Positions 28,276 through 37,463 of a stretch of DNA of 64,000 bases are shown one piece after another. This DNA comes from Ruicaihuangia caeni (GTDB lineage Bacteria; Actinomycetota; Actinomycetes; Actinomycetales; Microbacteriaceae), in assembly GCF_029952955.1 (NCBI RefSeq), contig NZ_JASATX010000001.1, positions 1-64,000 on the forward strand, read 5' to 3'. The notes under the pieces were generated by a model, which was not told the origin of the DNA, searched no databases, and was given only the letters and a program-made list of their open reading frames with translations. The stretch's first letter is position 1; every line of letters starts with the position of its first letter. A program made the position numbers and the translations under genes.

Positions 28276-29019
28276 TCAGATCAGCGCAACTTTGATGATT
28301 GCGGCGACGCCCCCAGCCATGGCGACGACGCTCAGAACGAAGATAGCCACTCGGTCGCTCAACCTGAAGCGGACGGTCATGCCGATTGCTAGACCCGCTG
28401 CGAGGGGGAGGAGGAGCAGACCAGCTGTGCTGAGATTTCCTCCGTCCACTTGCAGGAATGCTAGCGACAGGATGTTGTAGCCGATGAAGGTCACTTGCGC
28501 CGTGGCGGCGAACGCCTTCGGCGGCCAGCTGATGTGGATGGCATGTGCGGCGAGAAGAGGCGCAGAAAGGGCGCTGGTCACATGCACCAGCGCTGCCCCG
28601 GCTCCGACCGCCAGCGCTATCGGCCATCGGTAGCGGCTCCCGCCACGGTCGGAAGTTGCAGAAACTCTCAGGGCAAAGAGCACTAGCACGATCACAAGAA
28701 CCCCGGTGATTAAGGTGAGCAATCGAGAGTCGAGCCTCGAGACGATCCAGGCTCCGGCGGGGATGAGCACGAGCGCCGGCGCGAGAAGTGTCAGAGCGCG
28801 AGCCCACTCGACCATGCGGATCGTGGACACGAGCGCGAACGCCGAGACCATCAGACCGAGCGCGAGCCCGATGCGGATGCCGTCGTGTGCGCCGTACAGA
28901 ATCACGAAGGCGGGAACTGCGACCAGCGCGAAACCAGTGCCAGAGATTCCGTGGAGCACTGCCGAGACGAGCACCGCAGCCATGGCGACGAGTGTTGGGA
29001 AGAGCGCAGCGTCGCTCAC
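28276..29019 (-). CDS. TauE/SafE-family membrane exporter
   Basis: A 247-residue polytopic protein with about eight predicted helices. The start SAVLHGISGTGFALVAVPAF (about 15-34) is the N-terminal repeat of the TauE/SafE (DUF81) family, and AGAALVHVTSALSAPLLAAHA (about 135-155) is the second repeat. Members export sulfite, sulfoacetate or other small organic anions. The GTG at 29019 overlaps the stop of the upstream DUF606 gene by 4 bases (GTGA), which fixes the start. Confidence 0.85.
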   Translation of the reverse strand: MSDAALFPTLVAMAAVLVSAVLHGISGTGFALVAVPAFVILYGAHDGIRIGLALGLMVSAFALVSTIRMVEWARALTLLAPALVLIPAGAWIVSRLDSRLLTLITGVLVIVLVLFALRVSATSDRGGSRYRWPIALAVGAGAALVHVTSALSAPLLAAHAIHISWPPKAFAATAQVTFIGYNILSLAFLQVDGGNLSTAGLLLLPLAAGLAIGMTVRFRLSDRVAIFVLSVVAMAGGVAAIIKVALI

Positions 29020-30011
29020 GTCGAGGAGCGGGTGCGTTGGCGCCAGGGGAGTGCGATTGCAGCGGCCGAGAAGGCCGTCACCACTGCCAGCAAGTATGTC
29101 CACTGGAAAGGGCGACCGGTGGGGAACAACAGGTCAAGGGCCACCGAGACCGCAAGCTGCCCTCCGATCGAGGCCAGCCCGAACACCAGCACACCAGACC
29201 TCGCGACTATCACGGTCGCCAGCACGACAAAGGCCACGCCGAAGAGGCCCCCGGAGTAGATCCATACTTCAGACGGCCATGCGCCTGACAGTGCCTGACG
29301 CGAAGAGGGCAGCAGTAGCACGGCCGGAGCAAGTAACACCGCGCCGAGTGCGAAGTTGATCAGGGTGATGCCGAGTGGCTCCTCGGAGACGACTGCGACG
29401 GTGCTGTTCACCGCCTGTTGCCAGGCGAGGCTGAGGCCTGCTGCGAAAGGAAACGCAAGAAGTAAGAGATTGTCAGCGAAAGCCAGGCCGCCGACCACCG
29501 CCTGCAGTCCCGCCGCGAGCCCAAGTGCAGCCGCGATGAGTCGTGTCGGAGTCATGGTGATCGGCCCTGCCGGGCCCCAACCCAGACGGTCGACTATCAG
29601 GCTGCTCAGTGTCTGGCCTGCGACTACTCCCACAGTGAACAGTGCGGCACCCAGGGACGCTCCCGTCAGTCCCTGCGAGAAGATGTACAGCACGCCAGAC
29701 AAGCCGCCGAGCAACTCCCACCAACGTACGCGCCGTGTCGCAATCGCATGATGCAGGAGCCGGAAGCCACGGCGTGCCTTCCGGCTGCCGACGACGACCG
29801 CCGCCGCGCCGAGAAGACCCACCGCGAACGATATCGCGGAGGCCACCAGTGCGTCTCCGAGCGCTGCTCCCAATGCGCCATTCACGCGGACCTGAACCGC
29901 GAGGATGGCGCCAGCCAGAACCGCGACTACCGCGCTCACGACCACAACCCCGCGCCCGCCGCCGCGTGACCGGCGCAGCGATTGGGATCCAAAGCTCGTA
30001 GCCACCAGCAT
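29016..30011 (-). CDS. DMT-superfamily transporter, YdcZ/DUF606 family
   Basis: A 331-residue protein with about ten predicted helices in two similar halves. The first helix ends GAILAVQVRVNGALGAALG (about 35-53), characteristic of DUF606 (YdcZ), and the repeat reappears near residue 175. The family is related to small drug and metabolite exporters; substrates are unknown. ATG at 30011 is chosen because AAGGTGAGG precedes it; an in-frame extension to 30116 is less likely. It forms a two-gene unit with the TauE-like gene and is divergent from the ABC transporter operon. Confidence 0.85.
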   Translation of the reverse strand: MLVATSFGSQSLRRSRGGGRGVVVVSAVVAVLAGAILAVQVRVNGALGAALGDALVASAISFAVGLLGAAAVVVGSRKARRGFRLLHHAIATRRVRWWELLGGLSGVLYIFSQGLTGASLGAALFTVGVVAGQTLSSLIVDRLGWGPAGPITMTPTRLIAAALGLAAGLQAVVGGLAFADNLLLLAFPFAAGLSLAWQQAVNSTVAVVSEEPLGITLINFALGAVLLAPAVLLLPSSRQALSGAWPSEVWIYSGGLFGVAFVVLATVIVARSGVLVFGLASIGGQLAVSVALDLLFPTGRPFQWTYLLAVVTAFSAAAIALPWRQRTRSST

Positions 30012-30129
30012 CCTCACCTTGTTCCGCCCGCCGAATTCCTGAATGTAGCGGGGAAGCTGCATCGGGGGCCTTGTGGATTCCCCAAACAACGGGTGAGGTT
30101 CTTGTCCTCCAGCCATCGGAGGCTCGATG

Positions 30130-30147
30130 TCGATTTGCCATTATCGA
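30130..30147. promoter_or_regulatory. possible operator in the divergent region
   Basis: TCGAT and ATCGA arms separated by 8 bases form an inverted repeat ~60 bases before the ABC operon start and ~120 before the DUF606 start. Position fits control of either gene. The regulator is not known. Confidence 0.3.
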
Positions 30148-30207
30148 AAGCGCCGGTGCGACGGCGCCCCGTGCACAGCGAACACCGGAATAGCAAGGAG
30201 GCTATTG

Positions 30208-31320
30208 ATGCGAAGCAGGCTTGCGCTTGGCGCGACCATCTTGGCGGTCACTACGGTACTTGCAGGATGCTCTCAAGCTCCTGCTGCGCCCGCCCCAGAC
30301 GACACTGGGGACCCGGCTACGAACGAGCGCGTTCAGGCCACTGTCTCGTCTTCGGCCACCGAGGAAGTGCCGGCTCCCTTCTCGGACGGCGAGGTGACCG
30401 TCGCGGTCGTTCGGCAACTCAACGTCGGCGATGTCTACCAAGACTGGATCGATGGTGTGCAGCAGCAGGCCGACGAACTCGGCATCAAGCTCGACGTCTA
30501 CAACGCTGATGGCGACAACGCGAAACAAGCCCTGTATATGGAGCAAGCGGTCGCGTCGAAGCCAGACGGCATCCTGATCGGCTGGGGCTTCGGAGACAGC
30601 CTCGCACCTGGACTGAAGCTTGCCGAAGACGCGGGGATTCCGGTCGTCTCGTACTACGTGCAGGTGGAGCCCTCAGAAAATGTGCTGGCGATGGACCAGG
30701 GCGATGACCTCATGATGAAAGAGATCCTCGCTCAGATGCTAGATCACACCGGTGAGGATGCCGACATCATCTACTGCTATGTCCCGGGCTACCAGGCTCT
30801 CGACAACCGCGACGTCGAGTACCAGTCGTTCCTGTCAGAGCACAGCGGGCTGAACCAGGTTGCGCAGATAGGAGTAGTCAGCAGCAACACGGCAGCAGAG
30901 ACAGCCGATCAGGCGAAGGCGGCGTTGACCGCGAATCCCAACGTCACTGCCATCGTCGCGCCGTGGGATGAGTTCGCGAAGGGCGCTGTCCTCGCGGTTG
31001 AGGAGCTTGGCCTTCAGGACAAGGTGAAGGTGTACGGGATCGACATCTCGACGGCGGACATCGCCGTGATGACGAAGGACGGCAGCCCCTGGGTAGTCAC
31101 CGGCACGACCGACCACGTCAACGTCGGACAAGTGTCGATGCGGACCATGGCGCTGAAGATCGCAGATCAGGTCGACGGAAACGTGCTCTCGATCCCACCG
31201 GCGATCATCACGCAGGATCAGCTGCGAGCGGCCTCGATCCAGAACATGGACCAGCTCATCGCGGAGGTGCCTGACCTCTTCACGCCTGACCTGATGCGCG
31301 CGCCGTGGATGGCGAAGTGA
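30208..31320 (+). CDS. sugar ABC transporter substrate-binding lipoprotein (ribose type)
   Basis: A 370-residue periplasmic-binding protein of the type 1 (RbsB/AraF) fold, exported and lipid-anchored (lipobox VLAGC, Cys 21). The mature domain begins EVTVAVVRQLNVGDVYQDWI (about 62-81), the ligand-binding first strand, and continues with EQAVASKPDGILIGW and GIPVVSYY, the usual order. Start chosen at 30208 because of AGCAAGGAGG upstream. It is the first gene of a ribose-type (CUT2) importer, SBP-ATPase-permease. Its ligand need not be a sugar: the operon leads into carboxylic-acid catabolism genes. Confidence 0.92.
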   Translation: MRSRLALGATILAVTTVLAGCSQAPAAPAPDDTGDPATNERVQATVSSSATEEVPAPFSDGEVTVAVVRQLNVGDVYQDWIDGVQQQADELGIKLDVYNADGDNAKQALYMEQAVASKPDGILIGWGFGDSLAPGLKLAEDAGIPVVSYYVQVEPSENVLAMDQGDDLMMKEILAQMLDHTGEDADIIYCYVPGYQALDNRDVEYQSFLSEHSGLNQVAQIGVVSSNTAAETADQAKAALTANPNVTAIVAPWDEFAKGAVLAVEELGLQDKVKVYGIDISTADIAVMTKDGSPWVVTGTTDHVNVGQVSMRTMALKIADQVDGNVLSIPPAIITQDQLRAASIQNMDQLIAEVPDLFTPDLMRAPWMAK

Positions 31321-32891
31321 TTCAGCATCACACTCCGGGAGGGCTCGGCGCTGCCGAGTCCTCCCGGACCGCGCCGTTCGTTGAGATCTCCCAGCTGAGC
31401 AAGCGTTTCGGTGCGACGGTCGCGCTGAGAAGCGTGTCCTTCGATATCCGCAAGGGCGAGACTCTCGGACTCCTCGGAGCGAACGGCGCTGGAAAATCCA
31501 CTCTCATCAAGATCCTGTCGGGTTTGCAGCCGGCGACATCCGGCACTGTGAGCGTGCAGGGAGAAGGTCGCGAGTTCACCTCCCCGAATCAGGCGCAACA
31601 ACTCGGTATCGTCACGGTCCACCAGAACATCGACGATGGTGTTGTCTTCGGCATGACTGTGGCCGAGAACCTGATGCTGGACACGTTGGGGTTGTTCCAA
31701 CCGAACCCGTTCCTCACCTACCGGAAGATTCGCCGCAGGGCTCGTGCTCTGCTCGAAGAACTCGAGCTGGAACTGCCACTCGACCTACCAGTCGAACAGC
31801 TCTCCGCGAGCGATCGGCAGCAGGTGTCCATTGGCCGCGCATTGGCGAAGAGCCCCAATCTGTTGATCCTCGACGAGCCGACCTCGACCCTCTCATCCAG
31901 AGAGGCCGAGCTGCTTTTCGGCGCGGTGCGCGACCTGCAGTACCGGGGCATCTCCGTGCTCTATGTCTCGCACCGGATGAGTGAGATCGAAGAGCTGTGC
32001 CATCGTGCTGTTGTCCTGCGCAACGGTTCAGTCGTGTCCGAACACCAGCAGCCCCTGGATCTTAGAGCGGTCACCCAGTCAATCCTCGGCGATCTGGCGT
32101 CGACATCGCTGGGCGCAGGCAGGCAGCACGCCCCGGGGGACGTGGTCATGCGGCTGCGAGGCGTCCGTTCCGGCAAGGAGACTGCACCCTTTGACCTTGA
32201 AGTGCGACGCGGCGAGGTACTGGGCGTGACTGGACTGGTCGGAGCCGGTAAGACCGAACTACTCGAGCAACTGGCCGGGACCCGCCCGCTGGAGAGCGGC
32301 GTGATCACTCTGAATGGTTCGGAGTACAAGCCGAAATCCGTCGCCGACGCAATCGCGAAGGGCGTCGTAATGATGCCTGAAGAGCGGGCCGTGCAGGCCA
32401 TCTTCCCCGATGAGTCCGTGTCGCGGCATCTCTCAATCGGCCGCATGGGCAAGGTGAGTCGGCTTGGCTTCATGGATCGGGCACGCGAACGATCGTTCGC
32501 CGAGCAGGTGATCGCCAAGTTCGCGGTCAAGGCTGCGGGCCCTGATGCCGCGATAGAGACGCTATCGGGCGGCAACCAGCAGAAGGCTCTCGTCGGCCGG
32601 TGGCTGGTTGAACAACAGAGCCTGGTGATCCTCGATGAACCCTTCCGCGGCGTCGATATCGGCGCACGGGCCGTGATCGCCACAGAACTCCATGAATACT
32701 CCGAGCGCGCGGCCGTGATTGTCGCGAGCTCAGATCCCGAAGAGGTGCTGGAAGTCGCAGATCGAGTTCTCGTCATGGTCGATGGGCGCATCGTCAGCGA
32801 TTCACCGGCCTTCGAGATGAATTCAGAAGCACTCGCCGACGCGATGAGCGAAGTGCAAAGAACCACAACGTCAGGAGCTCCGCAATCATGA
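31317..32891 (+). CDS. sugar ABC transporter ATP-binding protein (two ATPase domains)
   Basis: A 524-residue protein with tandem ABC domains, as in RbsA/XylG. The first has Walker A LLGANGAGKSTLI (about 53) and a degenerate signature QLSASDRQQV; the second has a shorter TGLVGAGKTELLEQL (about 307) and a canonical TLSGGNQQKAL signature. This asymmetry is normal in the CUT2 family. GTG at 31317 overlaps the SBP stop (GTGA); ATG at 31305 is a possible alternative. Confidence 0.93.
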   Translation: MIQHHTPGGLGAAESSRTAPFVEISQLSKRFGATVALRSVSFDIRKGETLGLLGANGAGKSTLIKILSGLQPATSGTVSVQGEGREFTSPNQAQQLGIVTVHQNIDDGVVFGMTVAENLMLDTLGLFQPNPFLTYRKIRRRARALLEELELELPLDLPVEQLSASDRQQVSIGRALAKSPNLLILDEPTSTLSSREAELLFGAVRDLQYRGISVLYVSHRMSEIEELCHRAVVLRNGSVVSEHQQPLDLRAVTQSILGDLASTSLGAGRQHAPGDVVMRLRGVRSGKETAPFDLEVRRGEVLGVTGLVGAGKTELLEQLAGTRPLESGVITLNGSEYKPKSVADAIAKGVVMMPEERAVQAIFPDESVSRHLSIGRMGKVSRLGFMDRARERSFAEQVIAKFAVKAAGPDAAIETLSGGNQQKALVGRWLVEQQSLVILDEPFRGVDIGARAVIATELHEYSERAAVIVASSDPEEVLEVADRVLVMVDGRIVSDSPAFEMNSEALADAMSEVQRTTTSGAPQS

Positions 32892-33946
32892 CGACCACCG
32901 CACCCGCCGACGTCCCAACAGCATCGGCGCCTCTGCCAGGCGACGAACACCGTCGACCTGCCATCGGGCCCAAACTCGCCGCGTTCACGTTCAAGTACGG
33001 GCTCGTGCTTGTGCTGGTGCTCATGATCGTTTTCTTCGCCGTCACCCAACCCGCGTTCCGCACGGTCGACAATTTCCTGTTCATTCTGCAGGCATCGGCC
33101 GTGGTCGCGATCGTTGGGCTCGGCGCGACGGTCTCGATGACTGTCGGCGGCTTCGACCTATCGGTGGGTGCGACCGTGAGCCTGTCGGTGATGGTCGCCG
33201 CGACAACAATGGTCAAGTTCGCGATGACGGGAACGACGGCGATTCTGTTCGCGCTGCTGGCCGGCGTCGGCGTAGGCCTACTCAATGCCTTCTTGATCGT
33301 CATCGCGAGAATTCCCGACCTCGTGGCGACTCTCGCAGCGATGTTCCTCGTCAACGGCGTGACCCTATGGTGGGTCAACGGGCAGTCGGTCGCCGTTGGA
33401 ATGACAATCGACGGAAAGCCCGCGCCGGGCGTCTTCACCGAGGTGTTCGAGTGGCTCGGTTCAGGCCGATTCCTGGGCATCCCCGCGAGCGTGATCGTGT
33501 CGGCGGTGGTCTTCGGTCTCGTGGTTGTTCTGCTCAACTTCACCCGGTGGGGTCGCGCGTTGTACGCCGTGGGGGGAAACCCGGTTGCGGCGGAAGCAGT
33601 CGGCATCCGGGTGCGCCGTTATCGCGTGCTTGCCTACGTCATCTCCGGTCTGCTTGCGTCGATCGGCGGAGTTCTACTTGTCGCCAGACTCGGGCGAGGC
33701 GACGTGGCGGTCGGCGATGCCTACCTCCTGCAGGCGATCTCGGCGGCGCTCGTGGGCTACGCCGTGCTCGGAGCCAACAAGCCCAATGCGGTCGGAACCT
33801 TGGTCGGCGCGGTCTTCGTCGCGACGCTGATCAACGGGCTGACGATGTTCAACTTCCCCTACTACGCGCAAAGCTTCGTCCAAGGGGCCCTGCTCGTGGT
33901 GGCACTCCTCATGAGCTACACCCTGGGGCCGCGTCGACGACGATGA
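32888..33946 (+). CDS. sugar ABC transporter permease (ribose type)
   Basis: A 352-residue membrane protein with about ten predicted helices. The segment GLGATVSMTVGGFDLSVGAT (about 78-97) and the later RVLAYVISGLLASIGGVLL are signatures of RbsC-type permeases. It presumably forms a homodimeric channel with the two-domain ATPase. ATG overlaps the ATPase stop by 4 bases. Confidence 0.93.
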   Translation: MTTTAPADVPTASAPLPGDEHRRPAIGPKLAAFTFKYGLVLVLVLMIVFFAVTQPAFRTVDNFLFILQASAVVAIVGLGATVSMTVGGFDLSVGATVSLSVMVAATTMVKFAMTGTTAILFALLAGVGVGLLNAFLIVIARIPDLVATLAAMFLVNGVTLWWVNGQSVAVGMTIDGKPAPGVFTEVFEWLGSGRFLGIPASVIVSAVVFGLVVVLLNFTRWGRALYAVGGNPVAAEAVGIRVRRYRVLAYVISGLLASIGGVLLVARLGRGDVAVGDAYLLQAISAALVGYAVLGANKPNAVGTLVGAVFVATLINGLTMFNFPYYAQSFVQGALLVVALLMSYTLGPRRRR

Positions 33947-33995
33947 CGCTGCCATCACTAATGACCAGTTAACCGATCTGAACGGAGACAGCAAG

Positions 33996-34784
33996 ATGCA
34001 CGAGATTCCGACCACTTACAAGGGAATGTTCGATCTCACAGGAAAGACCGCAATCGTCACCGGAAGCGCGCGCGGCATGGGATACGAAATGGCGCGGGGC
34101 CTGATGGAGCACGGCGCCAAGGTGCTTCTCGTCGACCTCAACAAGGACGGTGTGGAGGAAGCGCGGGCGAGCCTGGAGAGCCAGGGCGGCATCATCGGCA
34201 CCATCTCGCTCGACGTGACCGCGGACGACGCGCCGGCCCGCATCATCGAGGCGGCCCGTGAGCTCGGCGGTGTCGACATCCTTGTCAACAACGCGGGGAT
34301 CCTCAGCACCGCCGACTTCCCTGACATGGGCGACGACCAGTGGGACCGGGTGATGGGAATCAACCTGCGCGCTCCGATGCGCATCATGCGCGAGGCGCTC
34401 AAGGCGATGATCGATCAGGGCAGCGGAAGCATCATCAACATGGGCAGTTCGTGGTCGTCCCGCGCGTCGGCGTTCAACCAGGACGGCGGCGGACCCGACT
34501 ATTGCGCTTCGAAGGCCGCCTTGCAGGCGCTGACCCGATCCGCTGCGCAAGACGGCGCGACCTCGGGCGTCCGGGTCAACGCCATCGCCCCCGGTGTCGT
34601 CGACACCAAGATGCACGAAGACCGCCGCGCGCTGATCTATGAGTACGAGAAGTACATCCCCGTCGGCCGGATGCAGCTCGCACACGACGTCGTCGGCGCC
34701 TGCGTGTTCCTCGCCGCTGCCGCCAGCAGCTACATCACCGGGCAGACCGTGCACGTCAACGGCGGCCTGCTGATGATCGACTGA
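33996..34784 (+). CDS. short-chain dehydrogenase/reductase
   Basis: A 262-residue classical SDR. Cofactor motif TGSARGMG (about 22-29), VDLNKD after strand 2 (Asp suggests NAD(H)), NNAG (about 93-96), catalytic Ser in NMGSSWSS, and Y-x3-K in DYCASKAAL (about 168-172). It probably interconverts a hydroxyl and a keto group of the pathway substrate. GGAGA ribosome site upstream. It starts the enzyme part of the cluster, 50 bases after the importer permease. Confidence 0.92.
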   Translation: MHEIPTTYKGMFDLTGKTAIVTGSARGMGYEMARGLMEHGAKVLLVDLNKDGVEEARASLESQGGIIGTISLDVTADDAPARIIEAARELGGVDILVNNAGILSTADFPDMGDDQWDRVMGINLRAPMRIMREALKAMIDQGSGSIINMGSSWSSRASAFNQDGGGPDYCASKAALQALTRSAAQDGATSGVRVNAIAPGVVDTKMHEDRRALIYEYEKYIPVGRMQLAHDVVGACVFLAAAASSYITGQTVHVNGGLLMID

Positions 34785-34831
34785 CGCGCGGCCACGCGCT
34801 CCGACCTTCCCTTCGCCAAGAAAGGCAATTG

Positions 34832-35668
34832 ATGTACACCCGTGAAGAAGTGCTCTCCCGGCTGCGCAAGACGGCCGAGAGCGGATCGCCCATCGTCGGT
34901 GCGGGCGCCGGCACCGGAATCTCCGCGAAGTTCGCCGAGCGCGGCGGGGCCGACCTGATTCTCATCTACAACTCCGGCAAGTACCGGATGGGCGGTCACG
35001 GGTCGAATGCCGGTCTGCTCGCCATTGGCGACGCGAACGCCATCGTCATGGAGATGGGGGAGCGCGAGGTGCTACCGGTGGTGAAGAACATCCCAGTTAT
35101 CGCCGGTGTCAACGGAACCGACCCCACTCGCGTGATGTCGAGATTCCTGCGCGGGGTCGAGGCGGCGGGGTTCTCGGGCGTGATCAACTTCCCTTCGCAC
35201 GGCATCATCGATGGGCACTGGCGACGGAGCCTCGAGGAGACCGGGTTCGGCTACGACCGCGAGGTGGAGATGATCGCGACGGCGCATCAGCAAGGCATGT
35301 TCACGTTGTCATACAGCTTCACGCCCGAGGAAGCGCAGTCGATGGTCGATGCCGGCGTCGACGTGGTGGTCGCCCACATGGGATTGACAACGGGCGGGTC
35401 GATCGGTGCGTCGGAGGGCCTGGCGAAGTCGCTCGATGAGTCGGTGAGGCTCACGAAGGAGATCGCCGATGCCGCTCGCGAGGTGCGATCGGATGTGCTC
35501 GTCGTCTCGCACGGCGGGCCCATCGAGACCCCCGCGGATGCGGCTCGCGTGATCCACGAAGCAGGCGTCGACGGGTTCATCGGCGCATCGACCATGGAGC
35601 GTCTGCCCGTGGAGCGAGCGCTCACCGAGACCGTAAGCGGCTTCAAGTCGATCTCGATGAAGCGCTGA
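34832..35668 (+). CDS. phosphoenolpyruvate-hydrolase-like TIM-barrel protein
   Basis: A 278-residue member of the PEP_hydrolase/TIM-barrel signal-transduction family (related to the C-terminal half of plant Tm-1). Visible landmarks: IVGAGAGTGISAKFAERGGAD (about 20-40), LILIYNSGKYRMGGHGS, IPVIAGVNGTDPTR (about 88-101), INFPSHGIIDG (about 116-126) and HMGLTTGGSIG (about 183-193), which line the barrel mouth. The catalytic reaction is not established for this family. A UPF0261 gene, the other half of Tm-1, follows 15 bases later, so the pair probably works together. AAAGG lies before the ATG. Confidence 0.88.
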   Translation: MYTREEVLSRLRKTAESGSPIVGAGAGTGISAKFAERGGADLILIYNSGKYRMGGHGSNAGLLAIGDANAIVMEMGEREVLPVVKNIPVIAGVNGTDPTRVMSRFLRGVEAAGFSGVINFPSHGIIDGHWRRSLEETGFGYDREVEMIATAHQQGMFTLSYSFTPEEAQSMVDAGVDVVVAHMGLTTGGSIGASEGLAKSLDESVRLTKEIADAAREVRSDVLVVSHGGPIETPADAARVIHEAGVDGFIGASTMERLPVERALTETVSGFKSISMKR

Positions 35669-35683
35669 GGAAAGGCCGGAACC

Positions 35684-36922
35684 ATGGCATCGATTCTCGT
35701 GGTGGGTGCTTTCGACGCAAAGCGAGAACCCTTGGAACTGCTGCTCGACGAGATCAGGCGACTCGGGGGAACCCCGGTCGCGATTGACACCAGCGTGTTC
35801 GCGCATGGTGCTCCGGAGCTCGACTACGACGCCGCGACCGTGGCGAGCGAGGCGGGATACGACCACGCCTCGCTCGCCGGGGTCGGGCGCGCCGTCGCGG
35901 TTCACTCGATGGGCGAAGGAGCGGCTGCGCTGGCCGAGCGCCTCGTCCGCACAGGTTCCGTCGGCGCGGTCGTCTGCATCGGCGGATCGAACGCGGCGAC
36001 CGTGTTCTCGATGCTCACCCGTGTCGTGCCCATCGGCATCCCGAAGTTCCTTATGTCGACCGTCGTCGCCGGAAACACCCGGCCGATGATGAATGCGACG
36101 GATGTTGTGATGCTTTACCCCATCGTGGACATCGAAGGCAGCGGCGCAGTGGTGCAGTCGATGGCCTCACGCCTCGCATCGATGGCGGTGGCAGCGGCCG
36201 ACAGCAACCAGATCGACTTGCGAGCGAACGCGAGCAGTCGAGTGGGGCTGACGATGTTCGGCGTCACGACCCCGTGCGTGTCTGCGGCGCGCCGGCTCGT
36301 CGAGGCGGAGGGTCTCGACGCGTTCGTCGTGCATGCCAACGGGGCGGGAGGGCAGTCGCTCGAGCGCTTCATCGCCGATTCGCTCGTCTCGACCGTGCTC
36401 GACATCAGCACGACCGAACTCGCGGACGAGCTCTTCGGAGGCATGTTCCCGGCCGGTCCCGAGCGCCTCCGCACCGCGGCGAAGGCCGGCGTGCCGCAAG
36501 TGGTCTCCGCCGGCGCGATCGACATGATCAACTTCGGACCGCTCGACACCGTTCCGGATGTCTATCGCGGTCGCAAGCTTCTTCCGCACAACGACCTCGT
36601 GACGCTGGTTCGCACGACCCCCGCCGAGAACTTGCTCCTGGGCAAGACCATGGGCGAGCGCCTCGCGCCGGCGACAGCGCCGACGGTGGTCGTCGTGCCG
36701 CTCAAGGGTGTCTCGGAGCTCGACAAGGAGGGCGGGGAGTTCTTCGACCCGAACGCCACCGCAGCATTCCTGACCGGCCTTTCGAAGACCTTGCCGAGAT
36801 CGATCAAGGTGATCGAGATCGATGCCCACATCAACGATCCGGCGTTCGCGGAAACGCTGGTGGCACACACTCTCGAGGTGCGCGACGCCGCGGGGTTCAA
36901 GAACCGACGTGAAGCGTCTTAG
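35684..36922 (+). CDS. Tm-1-like ATP-binding (UPF0261) protein
   Basis: A 412-residue UPF0261 protein. It begins ASILVVGAFDAKREPLELLL, typical of the family (VGTxDTKxxEL), with CIGGSNAATVFSML (about 105-118) and MFGVTTPCV (about 191-199), and ends with the domain containing GPERLRTAAKAGVPQVVSAGAIDMINFG (about 262-289). In tomato Tm-1 this fold binds ATP and viral replication protein; the bacterial role is unknown. Coupling to the TIM-barrel gene suggests that the two make one enzyme, perhaps acting on a small metabolite of this catabolic cluster. Confidence 0.88.
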   Translation: MASILVVGAFDAKREPLELLLDEIRRLGGTPVAIDTSVFAHGAPELDYDAATVASEAGYDHASLAGVGRAVAVHSMGEGAAALAERLVRTGSVGAVVCIGGSNAATVFSMLTRVVPIGIPKFLMSTVVAGNTRPMMNATDVVMLYPIVDIEGSGAVVQSMASRLASMAVAAADSNQIDLRANASSRVGLTMFGVTTPCVSAARRLVEAEGLDAFVVHANGAGGQSLERFIADSLVSTVLDISTTELADELFGGMFPAGPERLRTAAKAGVPQVVSAGAIDMINFGPLDTVPDVYRGRKLLPHNDLVTLVRTTPAENLLLGKTMGERLAPATAPTVVVVPLKGVSELDKEGGEFFDPNATAAFLTGLSKTLPRSIKVIEIDAHINDPAFAETLVAHTLEVRDAAGFKNRREAS

Positions 36923-36998
36923 CCCCGCCCTCGCGCATCGCCGAACTCTTCAGCCCGAGCGGGCTATCTCCACACCAATGCCTAGGAGGCCCATCAGC

Positions 36999-37463
36999 AT
37001 GAGCACCCTCAACCACTTCGGATTGACCGTCAAGAGCATCGAGCGGTCGCTCGAGTTCTATTGCGACCAGATCGGCTTCCCCAGGCCCGACTCGATCTCG
37101 GAGTCGAGCGGTGAATGGATCGAGAAGGTCACGGCGACCGCAGACACGCTGCTCAGGGTCGCTTTCGTGGACACGGGCGACGGGGCGATCCTCGAACTGC
37201 TCGAGTACGCGCGGCCCGATGACGGTGTCGCGACCAACGACCTGCGCCACCACGATGTCGGCAGTGCTCACATAGCCGTGAACACGGACGACATCGAGGG
37301 CGCTCTGGAACGACTCTCGCGAGCTGGAGCTCGACCGGTCTCCGATCCCCAGTACATCCCCAGCGGAGGCTGGGAAGGAACGTGGATCGTGTACCTGCGC
37401 GACCCTGACGGCAACACCGTCGAACTTGTTCAGCACCCTCGGCAGGCGACCACCGATGAATGA
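36999..37463 (+). CDS. VOC (glyoxalase/bleomycin resistance) family protein
   Basis: A 154-residue single VOC module pair: the first beta-alpha-beta unit begins LNHFGLTVKSIERSLEFYCD (4-23) and contains ILELLEY (about 64-70); the second begins SAHIAVNTDDIEGALERL (about 88-105) and ends GNTVELVQHP. The His and Glu residues at these places are the usual metal ligands. Members isomerise, epimerise or open rings of small molecules, for example methylmalonyl-CoA epimerase. TAGGAGG lies before the ATG. Its 3' end overlaps the following reductase gene by 8 bases. Confidence 0.87.
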   Translation: MSTLNHFGLTVKSIERSLEFYCDQIGFPRPDSISESSGEWIEKVTATADTLLRVAFVDTGDGAILELLEYARPDDGVATNDLRHHDVGSAHIAVNTDDIEGALERLSRAGARPVSDPQYIPSGGWEGTWIVYLRDPDGNTVELVQHPRQATTDE

